DNA of 64,000 bases from Aeromicrobium phragmitis (GCF_003674095.1 NZ_RDBF01000006.1:123434-187433); one strand, 5' to 3'. Counted from the first letter of the stretch, positions 43,572-53,087 are shown. Notes: a model not told the origin generated them from the letters alone. Program-made: numbers and translations.

Positions 43572-44585
43572 ATGAAAATCCGCAACCTGTGCGCTCTCGC
43601 CACCACACTTCCGCTGACCATGGCGCTGGCCGCCTGCGCCGGCCCCCAAGGTGAGTCCGGCGGCGACGGCGAGGCCACGCTGAGCTTCGCCAACAGCTAC
43701 CCCGACAACCATCCGCACAACACGTGCGGCGCGGAGGTCGTGCGCGACGCCGTTGCCGACGAGGGCATCGAGATCGAGATCTTCCCCTCGAGCCAGCTCG
43801 GCGGCGACGTCGACCGGTTCACCTCGGTCATGTCCGGCGACATCGACATCGATCTGCAGGGAGCCTCCGGGCTCGCGGGGACCTTCGAACCCATCGGCGT
43901 CATGGACATGGCCTACGCGTTCGAGGACGCCGATCACCTCTTCGCGTGGTTCGACGAGTCCGAGGAGGCCCAGGCGCTGCGTGAGGAGTTCGAGCAGGAG
44001 ACCGGCGCCAAGATCCTGGACGTCTGGTACTACGGCGATCGCACGTTCTCGGCCAACAAGCCCATCCGTACCCCCGAGGATCTGGCCGGCCAGCGACTGC
44101 GCTTCCCCGACTCGACCGTGCACCTGCAGAACGCCAAGGCGCTCGGCGCCGAAGCGGTCGCCGTCGCCTTCGAGGAGATCTACCTCGCGCTGCAGCAGGG
44201 CACGGTGGACGGCCAGGAGAATCCCATCGCGGTGGTCTCGGCCAACAGCTACGACGAGGTGCAGGACTACGTGAGCCTCAACCGCCACTCGGTCGGCTCG
44301 CAGCTCGTCGTGGTCAACAGCGACACGTGGGAGGGCCTTTCGGAGGATCAGCAGGACGCGCTGGAGACCTCGGTTCGCGAGACCCGCGAGGAGGACCGCG
44401 CCTGCATCGAGGACGAGACGGAGGCGATCGTCGAGGAGTGGGCCTCCAACGGCGGGCCGGAGGTCATCGAGGACGTCGACGTCGAGGCGTTCCGCGGCCG
44501 CGCTCGTGACTACCTGCTGAGCAACCTCGAGGGTCGCCAGCTCGAGCTGTACCAGGACATCGTGGAGTTCCAGCCCGGTTCCTGA
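43572..44585 (+). CDS. TRAP transporter substrate-binding lipoprotein (DctP family)
   Basis: 337 residues. Lipoprotein signal: ATTLPLTMALAACAG with the lipobox L-A-A-C near residue 21. TLSFANSYPDNHPHNTCGAEV begins the mature domain, GGDVDRFTSVMSGDIDIDLQG and YYGDRTFSANKPIRTPEDLAGQRLRFPDSTVH follow, the last holding the conserved Arg that binds the substrate carboxylate; VAFEEIYLALQQGTVDGQENPIAVV is the family signature. Substrate is a carboxylate or sugar acid, not identifiable here. GAAGGAG precedes the ATG. Last gene of the operon, before a strong terminator. Confidence 0.93.
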   Translation: MKIRNLCALATTLPLTMALAACAGPQGESGGDGEATLSFANSYPDNHPHNTCGAEVVRDAVADEGIEIEIFPSSQLGGDVDRFTSVMSGDIDIDLQGASGLAGTFEPIGVMDMAYAFEDADHLFAWFDESEEAQALREEFEQETGAKILDVWYYGDRTFSANKPIRTPEDLAGQRLRFPDSTVHLQNAKALGAEAVAVAFEEIYLALQQGTVDGQENPIAVVSANSYDEVQDYVSLNRHSVGSQLVVVNSDTWEGLSEDQQDALETSVRETREEDRACIEDETEAIVEEWASNGGPEVIEDVDVEAFRGRARDYLLSNLEGRQLELYQDIVEFQPGS

Positions 44586-44592
44586 CCTCGCT

Positions 44593-44636
44593 ATGACGAG
44601 GGGCGCCGGACCGACGGTTCCGGCGCCCCTCGTCAT
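44593..44636. terminator. Bidirectional terminator with a perfect 18-bp stem
   Basis: ATGACGAGGGGCGCCGGA at 44593-44610 and its exact complement at 44619-44636 enclose the loop CCGACGGT. It lies between two convergent genes, 7 nt after the TRAP binding-protein gene and 1 nt from the end of the peptidase gene. Confidence 0.9.
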
Positions 44637-44637
44637 G

Positions 44638-46716
44638 TCAGCGGTGCAGGTGCTCGCTGAGGAACTGCACCTGAAGCAGCTTGAGGTTCTCGGCCACGGT
44701 CTCCTGCGGGGTCATGTGGGTGACCCCCGACAACGGCAGGACGGTGTGCGGCTTGCCTGCCGCCAGCAGTGCCTGGGACAGGCGCAGCGTGTGGGCGGCG
44801 ACGACGTTGTCGTCCGCCAGGCCGTGGATCAGCATCAGCGGGCGCTCGAGCTTCTCGGCCAGCGGGAGCAGGGAGTTGCGGTCGTAGACCTCCGGCTGCT
44901 GTGCGGGGTGTCCGAGGTAGCGCTCGGTGTAGCACGTGTCGTAGAGGCGCCACTCCGTGACGGGAGCGCCCGCCACGGCGGCGTGGAAGACGTCGGGCCG
45001 GGCGAGGACCGCCAGCGCCGCGAGATAGCCCCCGTACGACCAGCCCATGATCCCGACGCGCGAGGCGTCGACCCGCTCGCCGTAACGCTCGGCGATCGCG
45101 GCGACGGCGTCCACCTGGTCCTGCAACGTGACCTCGGCGAAGGAGTCGAGGATGGCGCGGTCCCAATCGTGTCCGCGTCCTCCCGTGCCGCGGCCGTCGG
45201 CCACGACGACGCAGAAGCCCTGGTCGGCCAGCCACTGCGGCTCGAGGAACATGCGCGCCGACGCCATGACCCGCTGCGCGTGCGGGCCGCCGTACGGGTC
45301 CATGAGGATCGGCAGCGGACTGCCGTCGTGATCGCGGGGGAACAGCACCGCCGCGCGCAGTCCGCGCTCGCCCAGGCTCACGAGCTCGACCTGCGGAGCG
45401 AACGGGGGCGTCTGCATCACCACGCCGATCGCTCCGGGCTCGGCCCTGTCCTCGTGGTGCACGAGCACGTCCGGTGTCGTGCTGAGGAGGGAGGAGCGCG
45501 TGATGACGGTAGTGGGCCCGCCCACCACGGCGCCGTGGACGCCGGCGCCCTCGGTCAGGGTGGTCTCCGTGCCGTCATAGCCGAAGCGCACCACGTGGAC
45601 CTCGGTCGGCTCGACCGACGCGGTGGCGATCACGGCGTCCTCGAACACGCCGACGATCCCGCGGACCTGCCAGCGCGGATCACTGATGGGGGAGCCGTCG
45701 ACGATGACGCGGCGACGATCCTCCAAGTCGTCGCACCAGACGAGCCGGCCGCCGGGCCCGAACTGCGGCGTCACGGTGAGATCGATCCAGGCGTCGTCGG
45801 CGAGTTCGACGAGCGGCGACGTCGAGCCTGAAGCGACGTCGACCGAGAGCAGCAGCGAGCGGCGCTGATCCCGCGTCATCACCTGGAGCACGGGAGCGCC
45901 GTACTCCGTCCACGAGACGCGCGCGAGGTACTCGTACGTGTCCCGGTCCCACACGATCTCGGTGCGGCTGCCGTCCAGCCCGACGTGCCACAGCGTCACC
46001 TCGGCGTTGGGGGTGCCGGCGGCGGGATAGCGCTGCTCGGAGGAGGGGCGATCGGGGTTGGCCGGGTCGGCGATGTGCCAGACGGGAACCTCCGGATCGT
46101 CGTAGCGCTCGACCAGCAGCGAGGTGCCGTCGGGCGACCACCAGAACCCTCGGAAGCGGTCCATCTCCTCGGCCGCGATGAACTCGGCCTGGCCCCACAC
46201 CTGGGTCGGCGATTCCGGCTCGACGAGGGCGCGGTCGTCGGCGCCGTCCACGGCGATGACACGCAACGCGCCTCCGGACGCATAGGCGATGCGACGCCCG
46301 GTGGGGTCGAGGCGCGGATCGATGACCGGTCCGACGGCGGGAAGTTCGCGGGTCGACCGCGCACCCAGGTGGGTGGCCCACAGGCGGCCGGAGAGTCCGA
46401 AGCACAACCACCGGCCGGTCGCGTCGACGTCGTAGCCCACGACACCGCCCGCGGCCTCACGCGTGCGCTCGCGCCGCGCGCGTTCTTCGGGCGACAACTC
46501 CTCGTCGTCGGATCCGAGAAACGCCACCGGGTCGACGAGGAGGCTCTCGGCGGCGCTCTCCACGTCGTACTCCCACAGCTGACCGGTGCGGGTCACGCCA
46601 TCGGGCGTCCGCACGAACCGCACCGTGCGTCCGTCGGGGGACACGGTGATGTTCCGCGGAATCCCGAGGGTGAACCGGACGGTGCGGGCGGCCAGGCGCG
46701 GGTACGAGACGGTCAT
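44638..46716 (-). CDS. S9 family prolyl oligopeptidase (DPP IV-like)
   Basis: 692 residues. An N-terminal beta-propeller of DPPIV_N type (about 30-430; e.g. QAEFIAAEEMDRFRGFWWSPDG, with the E-E pair that anchors the substrate N-terminus) precedes the alpha/beta hydrolase: PILMDPYGGPHAQRV, VVVADGRGTGGRGHDWDR, nucleophile in GIMGWSYGGYLAA, Asp in IHGLADDNV, His in GVTHMTP. It removes X-Pro dipeptides or cuts small peptides. No signal peptide, so cytoplasmic. ATG ending at 46716 is the second in-frame start and suits the family. Confidence 0.92.
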   Translation of the reverse strand: MTVSYPRLAARTVRFTLGIPRNITVSPDGRTVRFVRTPDGVTRTGQLWEYDVESAAESLLVDPVAFLGSDDEELSPEERARRERTREAAGGVVGYDVDATGRWLCFGLSGRLWATHLGARSTRELPAVGPVIDPRLDPTGRRIAYASGGALRVIAVDGADDRALVEPESPTQVWGQAEFIAAEEMDRFRGFWWSPDGTSLLVERYDDPEVPVWHIADPANPDRPSSEQRYPAAGTPNAEVTLWHVGLDGSRTEIVWDRDTYEYLARVSWTEYGAPVLQVMTRDQRRSLLLSVDVASGSTSPLVELADDAWIDLTVTPQFGPGGRLVWCDDLEDRRRVIVDGSPISDPRWQVRGIVGVFEDAVIATASVEPTEVHVVRFGYDGTETTLTEGAGVHGAVVGGPTTVITRSSLLSTTPDVLVHHEDRAEPGAIGVVMQTPPFAPQVELVSLGERGLRAAVLFPRDHDGSPLPILMDPYGGPHAQRVMASARMFLEPQWLADQGFCVVVADGRGTGGRGHDWDRAILDSFAEVTLQDQVDAVAAIAERYGERVDASRVGIMGWSYGGYLAALAVLARPDVFHAAVAGAPVTEWRLYDTCYTERYLGHPAQQPEVYDRNSLLPLAEKLERPLMLIHGLADDNVVAAHTLRLSQALLAAGKPHTVLPLSGVTHMTPQETVAENLKLLQVQFLSEHLHR

Positions 46717-46787
46717 GCGTCCATCTTCGCGCACAGCGACGCGGCGACCGGGACCGGTTCGTCGGCGTCGGCGACTAGCCTGACGGT

Positions 46788-47693
46788 ATGTCGCTGCCGG
46801 ATCGTCGCATGCTGCTCGTCCACGCCCACCCCGATGACGAGTCGATCAACAACGGGGCCACGATGGCCAAGTACGTCGCCGAAGGTGCCCACGTCACCCT
46901 CGTCACCTGCACGCTCGGGGAGGAGGGCGAGATCCTCGTTCCCGAGATCGCTCACTACGCCGCCGATCAGGAGGATCGGCTCGGTGAGTACCGCCTCGGC
47001 GAGCTGGTCGAGGCGATGAAGGCGCTGGGGGTCACCGACCACCGCTTCCTCGGCGGAGCGGGCCGCTTTCGCGACTCCGGCATGGTGTGGGGCGAGGACG
47101 GCAACGCCGCGGCCGGCGAACGGATCCGGCCGGACTCCTTCTGGGCGGCGGACCTCACCGCGGCCGCGGACCTGCTCGTCGAGGTCATCCGCGAGGTCAG
47201 GCCCCAGGTCCTGGTCACGTACGACCAGTTCGGCAACTACGGCCATCCCGACCATATTCAGGCGCATCGCGTCGCCATGTACGCCGCGCAGCTCGCCGCC
47301 GTGCGGTCCTACCGTCCCGAGCTCGGCGACGTCTGGCACATCGCCAAGATCTACTGGACCGCGATGTCCGCGAGCCACCTGCGCGAGGGGCTGCGCCGGC
47401 TCAAGGCCAGCGGCGACACCAGCTTCGACGATTGGGACCCCGACCAGATGCCCCCGTTCGCCGTCGAGGACGAGTACCTGGATGCACGCATCGACGCCAA
47501 CGCGTGGGTCGGCGCCAAGCTCGACGCCATGCGAGCACACGCCTCGCAGATCGCGGTCGACGGACCCTTCTTCGCGCTCTCCAACAACATCGGCAACGAG
47601 GTCTGGGGGACCGAGTACTACCGGCTGGCCGCGGGTGAGCGCGGTCCCGTCGGTCCGGGCGGTTTCGAGGACGACCTGTTCGCGGGCGTGTGA
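46788..47693 (+). CDS. mshB: Mycothiol synthesis deacetylase MshB
   Basis: Zinc deacetylase that removes acetate from GlcNAc-Ins, the second or third step of mycothiol synthesis. 301 residues, LmbE/PIG-L fold. [23 protein letters not shown] (zinc ligands in H-P-D-D), [11 protein letters not shown], and [21 protein letters not shown] (third ligand in H-P-D-H) are all present. Length and the lack of Mca-specific features favour MshB over the mycothiol conjugate amidase. TAGCCT 6 nt before the ATG: leaderless type. Overlaps the next gene (GTGA). Confidence 0.92.
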   Translation: MSLPDRRMLLVHAHPDDESINNGATMAKYVAEGAHVTLVTCTLGEEGEILVPEIAHYAADQEDRLGEYRLGELVEAMKALGVTDHRFLGGAGRFRDSGMVWGEDGNAAAGERIRPDSFWAADLTAAADLLVEVIREVRPQVLVTYDQFGNYGHPDHIQAHRVAMYAAQLAAVRSYRPELGDVWHIAKIYWTAMSASHLREGLRRLKASGDTSFDDWDPDQMPPFAVEDEYLDARIDANAWVGAKLDAMRAHASQIAVDGPFFALSNNIGNEVWGTEYYRLAAGERGPVGPGGFEDDLFAGV

Positions 47694-48034
47694 TCGGGCG
47701 TCTCGCCTGCGTCGCGATCGGCGGCTACGCCGCCCTTCTGGGGGTGCTCGTGCACCGGCAGCGCCTCGAGCTCGCCGGGCTCGGGCTGCCGTGGGGACTT
47801 CTCGTCGTGCTGATGCTGGCCTGGCTGATCGCCGCGTCCGCGGCGTACCTGGCCGACCTCGGTCCGGTATGGGCCGGGGGAGCCTGGGCCTTCGTCGTGC
47901 TGCTCGTGCAACTGGGCCGCGACGTGCTCGTGTCGTCGGACGCGGCGGGCTGGACGTTCACGCTGGCACCCCTCCTCATCTTCGTGGTGATCACCTGGCG
48001 GTCCCCTCACCGGAGATCAGGCTCCACCTCCTAG
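47690..48034 (+). CDS. Small membrane protein downstream of mshB (DUF6113-like)
   Basis: 114 residues, four hydrophobic segments: [74 protein letters not shown] protein of this size and topology commonly follows mshB in actinobacteria and has been named DUF6113; assignment here is by size, topology and context. GTG start overlaps mshB by four bases. Function unknown. Confidence 0.65.
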   Translation: MIGRLACVAIGGYAALLGVLVHRQRLELAGLGLPWGLLVVLMLAWLIAASAAYLADLGPVWAGGAWAFVVLLVQLGRDVLVSSDAAGWTFTLAPLLIFVVITWRSPHRRSGSTS

Positions 48035-48043
48035 GCTGAGAGG

Positions 48044-48577
48044 GTGTCCGAGCCCGTCGATCAGGTCGCCTTTCGCGGCGCGTTGTCCCGATTCGCCAGC
48101 GGCGTGACGGTGGTATCCACCGTCCACGAGGGCATCGACCACGCCATGACCGCGAGCGCGTTCACCTCCGTTTCGCTCGACCCGCCCCTGGTGCTGGTGT
48201 GCTCGCACAAGACGAGTCGCTTCCACGACGCGGTGCTGGACGCAGGGGTGTGGGGCGTGTCGATCTTGGCCGAAGAGGGTCGTGACGACTCGGCCTGGTT
48301 CGCCCATCGTGGGCGGCCGCTCGAGCAGCAGTTCGCCGAGATCAAACACCACCGCGGCAGCACGGGCGTCGCGCTGCTCGATGCTTCGCTCGCCTGGCTC
48401 GAATGTGAGACCGTCGCCGCCCATGAGGGGGGCGACCACACCATTCTCGTCGGACGCGTCGTCGACGCAGGGGTACGGGAGGGACCGGACGATCCTCTGC
48501 TGTATTACCGTTCCCACTACGGGACGATCGTGCGATCCCCGGAGTCGGAGAAGACGGTCTACGGAGGATCTCAGTGA
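48044..48577 (+). CDS. Flavin reductase family protein
   Basis: 177 residues, split-barrel FMN fold. FRGALSRFASGVTVVSTVHEGIDHAMTASAFTSVSLDPPLVLVC is the diagnostic first half (G-V-T-V-V-T, M-T-A-S-A-F, D-P-P-L-V); FAVNxL is replaced by WGVSILAEE, and GDHTILVGRVVDAG is the late strand. Such proteins reduce FMN or FAD with NAD(P)H for a partner monooxygenase. GTG start, 6 nt after TAGGCT. Overlaps the VanW gene. Confidence 0.9.
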   Translation: MSEPVDQVAFRGALSRFASGVTVVSTVHEGIDHAMTASAFTSVSLDPPLVLVCSHKTSRFHDAVLDAGVWGVSILAEEGRDDSAWFAHRGRPLEQQFAEIKHHRGSTGVALLDASLAWLECETVAAHEGGDHTILVGRVVDAGVREGPDDPLLYYRSHYGTIVRSPESEKTVYGGSQ

Positions 48578-50331
48578 CGAAGAAGACCTCGACCACCGCC
48601 AAGGCGAAAGGCACCAAGCGCCGGCGGTGGCCCTGGTGGACGCTCGGGGGCGTCGTGGCGGTGCTCGGTGCCGCGTACGTCGCGGGCTATCTCCTCACCG
48701 GTGAACGGCTACCGGCCAATACGACCGTCGCGCAGGTCGATGTCGGGGGCATGGAGCCCGCCGCCGCGGTGAGCACTCTCGAGCAGAGCGTCGCGGAGCG
48801 GGTGGACGCGCCGATCGTCGTCCAGCACGGCGAGCAGACGTTCGAGCTGGCGCCGGCCGACATCGGCCTCGAGCTCGACGTCGAAGAGAGCATCGACGCG
48901 GCCGGTGGGGAACGCACCTGGGACCCGCGGGACATGTGGGCGCTCGTCTTCGGCGACCGCGACTACGCCCCCGTTCTCGACGTGGACGACGAGAAGCTCG
49001 AGGGTGCGGTCGGCACGATCGCCGAGACCGTGGACGTTCCCGTCGTGGAAGCGTTCATCTCCTTCCCCGAGGGGCGGCCCGAGCCGCGGGAGCCCGTGGC
49101 CGGCGAGCTCGTCGAGCGAGACGAGCTCGGCGAGGCCATCACGGACGCCTACCTCATGACCGAGGACCCCGTCGACGTCCCGACCAGCACCGTCGAGCCG
49201 CAGGTCGATTCGGCAGGGCTCGCTGAGGCGATGCGCACGATCGCCGAGCCGGCGGTGAGTGGTCCGGTGATCCTCAACGTGGGCGAGCAGTCGGTCGAAC
49301 TGCCCACCACCGCCTACACGCCCGCGCTCACCGTCGAGGTCGTGGACGGCAGCATGCAAGCGAAGATCGATCCGCAGACGCTGGAGCAGCCGCTGACCGA
49401 CTCCACGACCGGCATCGGGGAGAAGGCGGTCGACGCGAGCATCGAGATCCAGAACAACCAGCCCGTCGTCGTGCCGAGCAAACCCGGTCTCGGACTCGAC
49501 CCGAAGACGATGTCCGAGCAGTTGCTCCCGGTCATCACGAAGTCGGGGGCCGAACGCTCGATCACGGTCGAAGCCACTCCGGTCGAGCCCGAGTTCACGA
49601 CCGAGGACGCCGAGGCGCTCAACATCCGCGAGAAGATCTCGACCTTCACCACCAACTATCCGCACGCCGATTACCGCAACATCAATCAGGCGCGCGCGGC
49701 CGAACTCATCAACGGCACGATCCTCGAGCCGGGTGAGACGTTCAGCTTCAACGAGACGGTCGGCGAGCGGACGGTCGCCAACGGCTTCGCGATGGGCACG
49801 GTCATCAACGGCGGGGTGTTCCGCGAGGAGATGGGCGGGGGAGTCTCCCAGGTCGTCACGACGACATACAACGCCGCGTTCTTCGCCGGACTCGAAGACG
49901 TCGAGCATCACCCGCATGCGTTCTACATCAACCGCTACCCGGTGGGCCGGGAGGCGACGGTGTACTACGGGCACCTCGACTTGCGGTTCAAGAACTCGCT
50001 CAAGAACGGGGTGCTCATCCGCGCCTACGTCAACCGCAGCACCCCGGGGACGCAGGGCGCGATGACGGTCGAGATGTGGGGCACCAAGGAGTACGACATC
50101 GAGGCCGGTGAGTCTCCGCGCCGCAACTTCCGTCAGCCGGGCGTGCGGTACGACGACACGAACCGATGCGTGCCGCAGTCGCCGATCCAGGGCTTCGACA
50201 TCGACATCTACCGGACCTTCTATCAGAACGGGCAGAAGGTGAAGTCCGAGACGAACACCGCTCGCTACCAGGCGGCCGACCACGTCATCTGCGGTCCCCA
50301 GCCCACCCCCGACCCCCCGCCCGAAGACTGA
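48574..50331 (+). CDS. VanW family membrane-anchored protein
   Basis: 585 residues. A basic start (KAKGTKRRRWPW) and one transmembrane segment (about 22-42) anchor it, with the rest outside. Two peptidoglycan-binding-4-like domains (about 60-170 and 225-335, the latter with TLEQPLTDSTT) lead to the VanW domain (about 380-510): ARAAELINGTILEPGETFSFNETVGERT, GGGVSQVVTTTYNAAFFAGL and HPHAFYINRYPVGREATVYYG. Linked to cell-wall metabolism; despite the name, no vancomycin-resistance role is implied. GTG start overlaps the flavin reductase stop. Confidence 0.92.
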   Translation: MTKKTSTTAKAKGTKRRRWPWWTLGGVVAVLGAAYVAGYLLTGERLPANTTVAQVDVGGMEPAAAVSTLEQSVAERVDAPIVVQHGEQTFELAPADIGLELDVEESIDAAGGERTWDPRDMWALVFGDRDYAPVLDVDDEKLEGAVGTIAETVDVPVVEAFISFPEGRPEPREPVAGELVERDELGEAITDAYLMTEDPVDVPTSTVEPQVDSAGLAEAMRTIAEPAVSGPVILNVGEQSVELPTTAYTPALTVEVVDGSMQAKIDPQTLEQPLTDSTTGIGEKAVDASIEIQNNQPVVVPSKPGLGLDPKTMSEQLLPVITKSGAERSITVEATPVEPEFTTEDAEALNIREKISTFTTNYPHADYRNINQARAAELINGTILEPGETFSFNETVGERTVANGFAMGTVINGGVFREEMGGGVSQVVTTTYNAAFFAGLEDVEHHPHAFYINRYPVGREATVYYGHLDLRFKNSLKNGVLIRAYVNRSTPGTQGAMTVEMWGTKEYDIEAGESPRRNFRQPGVRYDDTNRCVPQSPIQGFDIDIYRTFYQNGQKVKSETNTARYQAADHVICGPQPTPDPPPED

Positions 50332-50350
50332 ACCACCGAACCCGACCACA

Positions 50351-50592
50351 GGTGGTCGAGTAGGCGGAGCTTGCGGAGCCGTATCGAGACCACGTGAGGT
50401 GAGCGGGTCTCGATACGCGGCTCGCAGAGCTCGCCGCTACGCGACCACCTAATTCGGCCATAGGTGGTCGAGTAGGAGGTCGCTCAGCGACCGACGTATC
50501 GAGACCAGCCGCCGCTACTCGATCACCTAATTCGGCCGTAGGTAGGAGGTCGCTCAGCGACCGACGTATCGAGACCAGCCGCCGTTACTCGA
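50351..50592. repeat. GTCGAGTAG repeat cluster
   Basis: One full unit beginning GGTGGTCGAGTAGGCGG at 50351 and ending in GCGACCACCTAA near 50453 is followed by two short units with GTCGAGTAGGAGG or GTAGGAGG, CGACGTATCGAGACC and TACTCGA. Related to the array at 31866-32290. The last unit runs into the minus-strand acetyltransferase gene and provides its final codons and stop. Confidence 0.9.
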
Positions 50593-51556
50593 CCGCCGAG
50601 GGCAGGGCGATGCGCGGGGGCTGGAGGTAGAGATATTCATGGTGGGTGGCGAAGCCGAAGGGTGCGTACAACTGCCGGGCGGGGAGGTTGTCTCGCATGA
50701 CCTGCAGATAGGCCTTGTCGGCACCCTGCCCGACGGCCCAGGCGAGGCACGAGGTCACCAGGCGCCGGGCGAGCCCGCGGCGCCGCTCGGCCGGATCGAC
50801 CTCGACCGCGGCCAGGCCGGCCCACTCGCCCGTCACCACGACACGACCGATCGCCGAGCCCTCCAGGGTCGCGAATCCCACGCGCTCCGGACCTTCGAGC
50901 ACGGCGCGGGCGATCGCTGGATCCTCGACCCGCCCGTACCGCGCAAGCCACTCCTCGCTGGCGCGTGACGTGATCGTGACCGCGGGATCGGGCTCGTGCG
51001 CTCCGATGTCGGCGACCTGGACGATGGCGCCGGGCCGGCTGGTTCGGAGCGGTTCCCAACCCGCGTCGAGGAACCGGCCGTGCCAGGGTGAGCCCACCAC
51101 CACTTGTGCGGCGGGCGCGATCGCGTGTCGTTCGGCGAAGGCGACGATCGCCTTCAGCGCCTCGGCGAATGGCAGGCCCGGATCGCCGTGGACGGCCGCG
51201 GAGTTGGCTCGACCCGTGAAGCCGCCGGCTGCGCGCAACTCCCACTCGCCGAGCGGTTCGGAGTGTACGGCCGGCCAACCGCGTGACGTGATCCTCAGCA
51301 GGTCGTCGGCGCCGACCCCGTGTGCCGGGCGGCTGCGCCGCGGCCGACCCGGTATCCGCTTCGCCGCGACGATGGCGGCGCGCTCCACGTGGGTGATGGA
51401 CCCGTCGCGGCGCTCGATGGCGAGGTGCTCCTCGTCGACGCGCACGAGCCGCCCGACGGTATCGGTGAACTGTGGTCCGCCGGTCGGGCCGAGCCGCCCG
51501 GTGAGGGCGCGGACGGTCACGCGCTGGCCGACGTCGTCGGTGCCGAGGGGGTTCAC
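50585..51556 (-). CDS. GNAT acetyltransferase with N-terminal SH3-like domain (Rv0428c type)
   Basis: 323 residues. The first 70 form a small barrel (GQRVTVRALTGRLGPTGGPQFTDTVGRLVRVDEEHLAIE), as in the mycobacterial Rv0428c group. The C-terminal GNAT (about 190-315) has GFATLEGSAIGRVVVTGEWAGLAAVEVDPAERRRGLARRLVTSCLAWA, where R-R-R-G-L-A is the acetyl-CoA loop, and NLPARQLYAPFGFATHHEYLY. The last codons, GTC GAG TAA, come from a GTCGAGTAG repeat copy, so its end has been reshaped by the repeat. GTG start. Substrate unknown. Confidence 0.85.
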   Translation of the reverse strand: MNPLGTDDVGQRVTVRALTGRLGPTGGPQFTDTVGRLVRVDEEHLAIERRDGSITHVERAAIVAAKRIPGRPRRSRPAHGVGADDLLRITSRGWPAVHSEPLGEWELRAAGGFTGRANSAAVHGDPGLPFAEALKAIVAFAERHAIAPAAQVVVGSPWHGRFLDAGWEPLRTSRPGAIVQVADIGAHEPDPAVTITSRASEEWLARYGRVEDPAIARAVLEGPERVGFATLEGSAIGRVVVTGEWAGLAAVEVDPAERRRGLARRLVTSCLAWAVGQGADKAYLQVMRDNLPARQLYAPFGFATHHEYLYLQPPRIALPSAVE

Positions 51557-51658
51557 CCGTCCAGCGTCTCAGGGTGCGTTCATAAGGTGGACCTCAGGTG
51601 CGACCGGTACGCGAGTCCCGCGATACTGGATAACGACCGTTTCGAAGGAGTGCTTCCC

Positions 51659-51982
51659 GTGACTTACGTGATTGCCCAGCCGTGTGTCGACATCAAGGAC
51701 CGTGCCTGCGTGGACGAGTGTCCGGTCGACTGCATCTACGAGGGCAACCGCATGCTCTACATCCACCCCGACGAGTGCGTCGACTGCGGTGCATGCGAGC
51801 CGGTCTGCCCGGTGGAGGCGATCTTCTACGAAGACGACACTCCCGAGGAGTGGAAGGACTACTACGACGCGAACGTCCACTTCTTCGACAAGCTGGGCTC
51901 GCCCGGCGGCGCCGCGAAGATGGGCGTCATCGACGCCGATCACCCGCTGATCGAGGCACTCCCGCCGCAGAACCAGGAGTGA
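51659..51982 (+). CDS. fdxA: Seven-iron ferredoxin FdxA
   Basis: 107 residues. The 3Fe-4S/4Fe-4S pattern is complete: CVDIKDRACVDECPVDCIYEG at the front, then CVDCGACEPVCPVEAIF. The long C-terminal extension (EWKDYYDANVHFFDKLGSPGGAAKMG) is normal for actinobacterial FdxA/FdxC. It carries electrons to partners such as cytochromes P450. AAGGAG precedes the GTG. It forms a pair with dapC, 7 nt downstream, an arrangement conserved in actinobacteria. Confidence 0.96.
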   Translation: MTYVIAQPCVDIKDRACVDECPVDCIYEGNRMLYIHPDECVDCGACEPVCPVEAIFYEDDTPEEWKDYYDANVHFFDKLGSPGGAAKMGVIDADHPLIEALPPQNQE

Positions 51983-51989
51983 GCGCGGC

Positions 51990-53087
51990 GTGACCGGCCC
52001 GGTCTCGGCCCGCCTTCCCGTCTTCCCCTGGGACACCCTCGCGGAGGCCAAGGCGCGTGCGGCAGCGCACCGTGACGGCATCGTCGACCTCTCCGTCGGC
52101 ACTCCCGTCGACGACTCTCCACAGGTCGCCCAGGATGCGCTCGCGCGTGCAGCGAACGCGCCGGGGTACCCCACGGTGTTCGGCCCGGTCTCGCTGCGTC
52201 AGTCCGTTGTGGACTGGCTCGATCGGCGCTTCGGCATCACCGGGGTGAGCCCCGACCAGGTGCTCCCGACGGTCGGCTCCAAGGAGTTCATCGGCAACCT
52301 TCCGGCCCAGCTCGGTCTGGGTCCGGGGGACGTCGTCGCGTTCCCGACGCTCGCCTATCCCACCTACGAGGTCGGCGCCCGCTACGCCCGCTGCGAACCC
52401 GTGGCGGCGGACAGCACGGTCGCGTTCGGACCGGCGGCTCCGCGGCTGCTCTATCTGAACTCGCCCGCCAACCCGCACGGCCAAGTACTCGGCGCCGACC
52501 ATCTGCGCAAGACGGTGCAGTGGTGTCGCGAGCGCGGCACACTGCTGGTGAGCGACGAGTGCTATCTGGAGTTCGTCTGGGAGGGCGAAGCCACGTCGGT
52601 GCTCCACCCGGACATCAACGGCGGTTCGCTCGAGGGGATCTTGGCGGTCCACTCGTTGTCCAAGCGCTCGAATCTGGCCGGATACCGTGACGCGTTCGTC
52701 GTGGGAGACCAGTCGGTGATCGGTGAGCTGCTGGCGCTGCGCAAGCACCTCGGATTCATGCTGCCCGCGCCGGTGGCGGCGGCGATGGAAGCGGCGCTCG
52801 GCGACGACACGCACGTCGACGCCCAGCGCGAGCGTTATGCCCGGCGGCGAGCCGTGCTGCGCACCGCCCTGGAGAAGGCCGGTTTCGAGATCACGCATTC
52901 GCAGGGCTCGCTCTACCTGTGGGCGACGCGCGACGAGCACTGCCGCGAGACGGTCGCGTGGCTCGCCGAGCGCGGCATCCTCGTCGCTCCGGGGGAGTTC
53001 TACGGTCCGGCGGGCGCCCGCCACGTGCGGGTCGGCTTCACCGCGACCGACGAGCGTATCGAGGCCGCTGCCTCGCGCCTCGTCTGA
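51990..53087 (+). CDS. dapC: Succinyldiaminopimelate transaminase DapC
   Basis: 365 residues, PLP fold type I. Converts succinyl-amino-ketopimelate to succinyl-diaminopimelate in lysine and peptidoglycan synthesis. LPVFPWDTLAEAKARAAAH and VDLSVGTPVDDSPQVAQDAL are the characteristic start of actinobacterial DapC; LYLNSPANPHGQVL holds the N-P-H-G Asn, LLVSDECYLEFVWEG the PLP-binding Asp/Tyr, and VHSLSKRSNLAGYRDAF the PLP lysine; ARHVRVGFTATDERIE the terminal Arg. Works with DapD, encoded at 56344-57288. Confidence 0.94.
   Translation: MTGPVSARLPVFPWDTLAEAKARAAAHRDGIVDLSVGTPVDDSPQVAQDALARAANAPGYPTVFGPVSLRQSVVDWLDRRFGITGVSPDQVLPTVGSKEFIGNLPAQLGLGPGDVVAFPTLAYPTYEVGARYARCEPVAADSTVAFGPAAPRLLYLNSPANPHGQVLGADHLRKTVQWCRERGTLLVSDECYLEFVWEGEATSVLHPDINGGSLEGILAVHSLSKRSNLAGYRDAFVVGDQSVIGELLALRKHLGFMLPAPVAAAMEAALGDDTHVDAQRERYARRRAVLRTALEKAGFEITHSQGSLYLWATRDEHCRETVAWLAERGILVAPGEFYGPAGARHVRVGFTATDERIEAAASRLV

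Noticed and set aside
48574..50331. Vancomycin resistance gene
   Set aside because: VanW-domain proteins are widespread in Gram-positives without resistance; no vanHAX genes are nearby.
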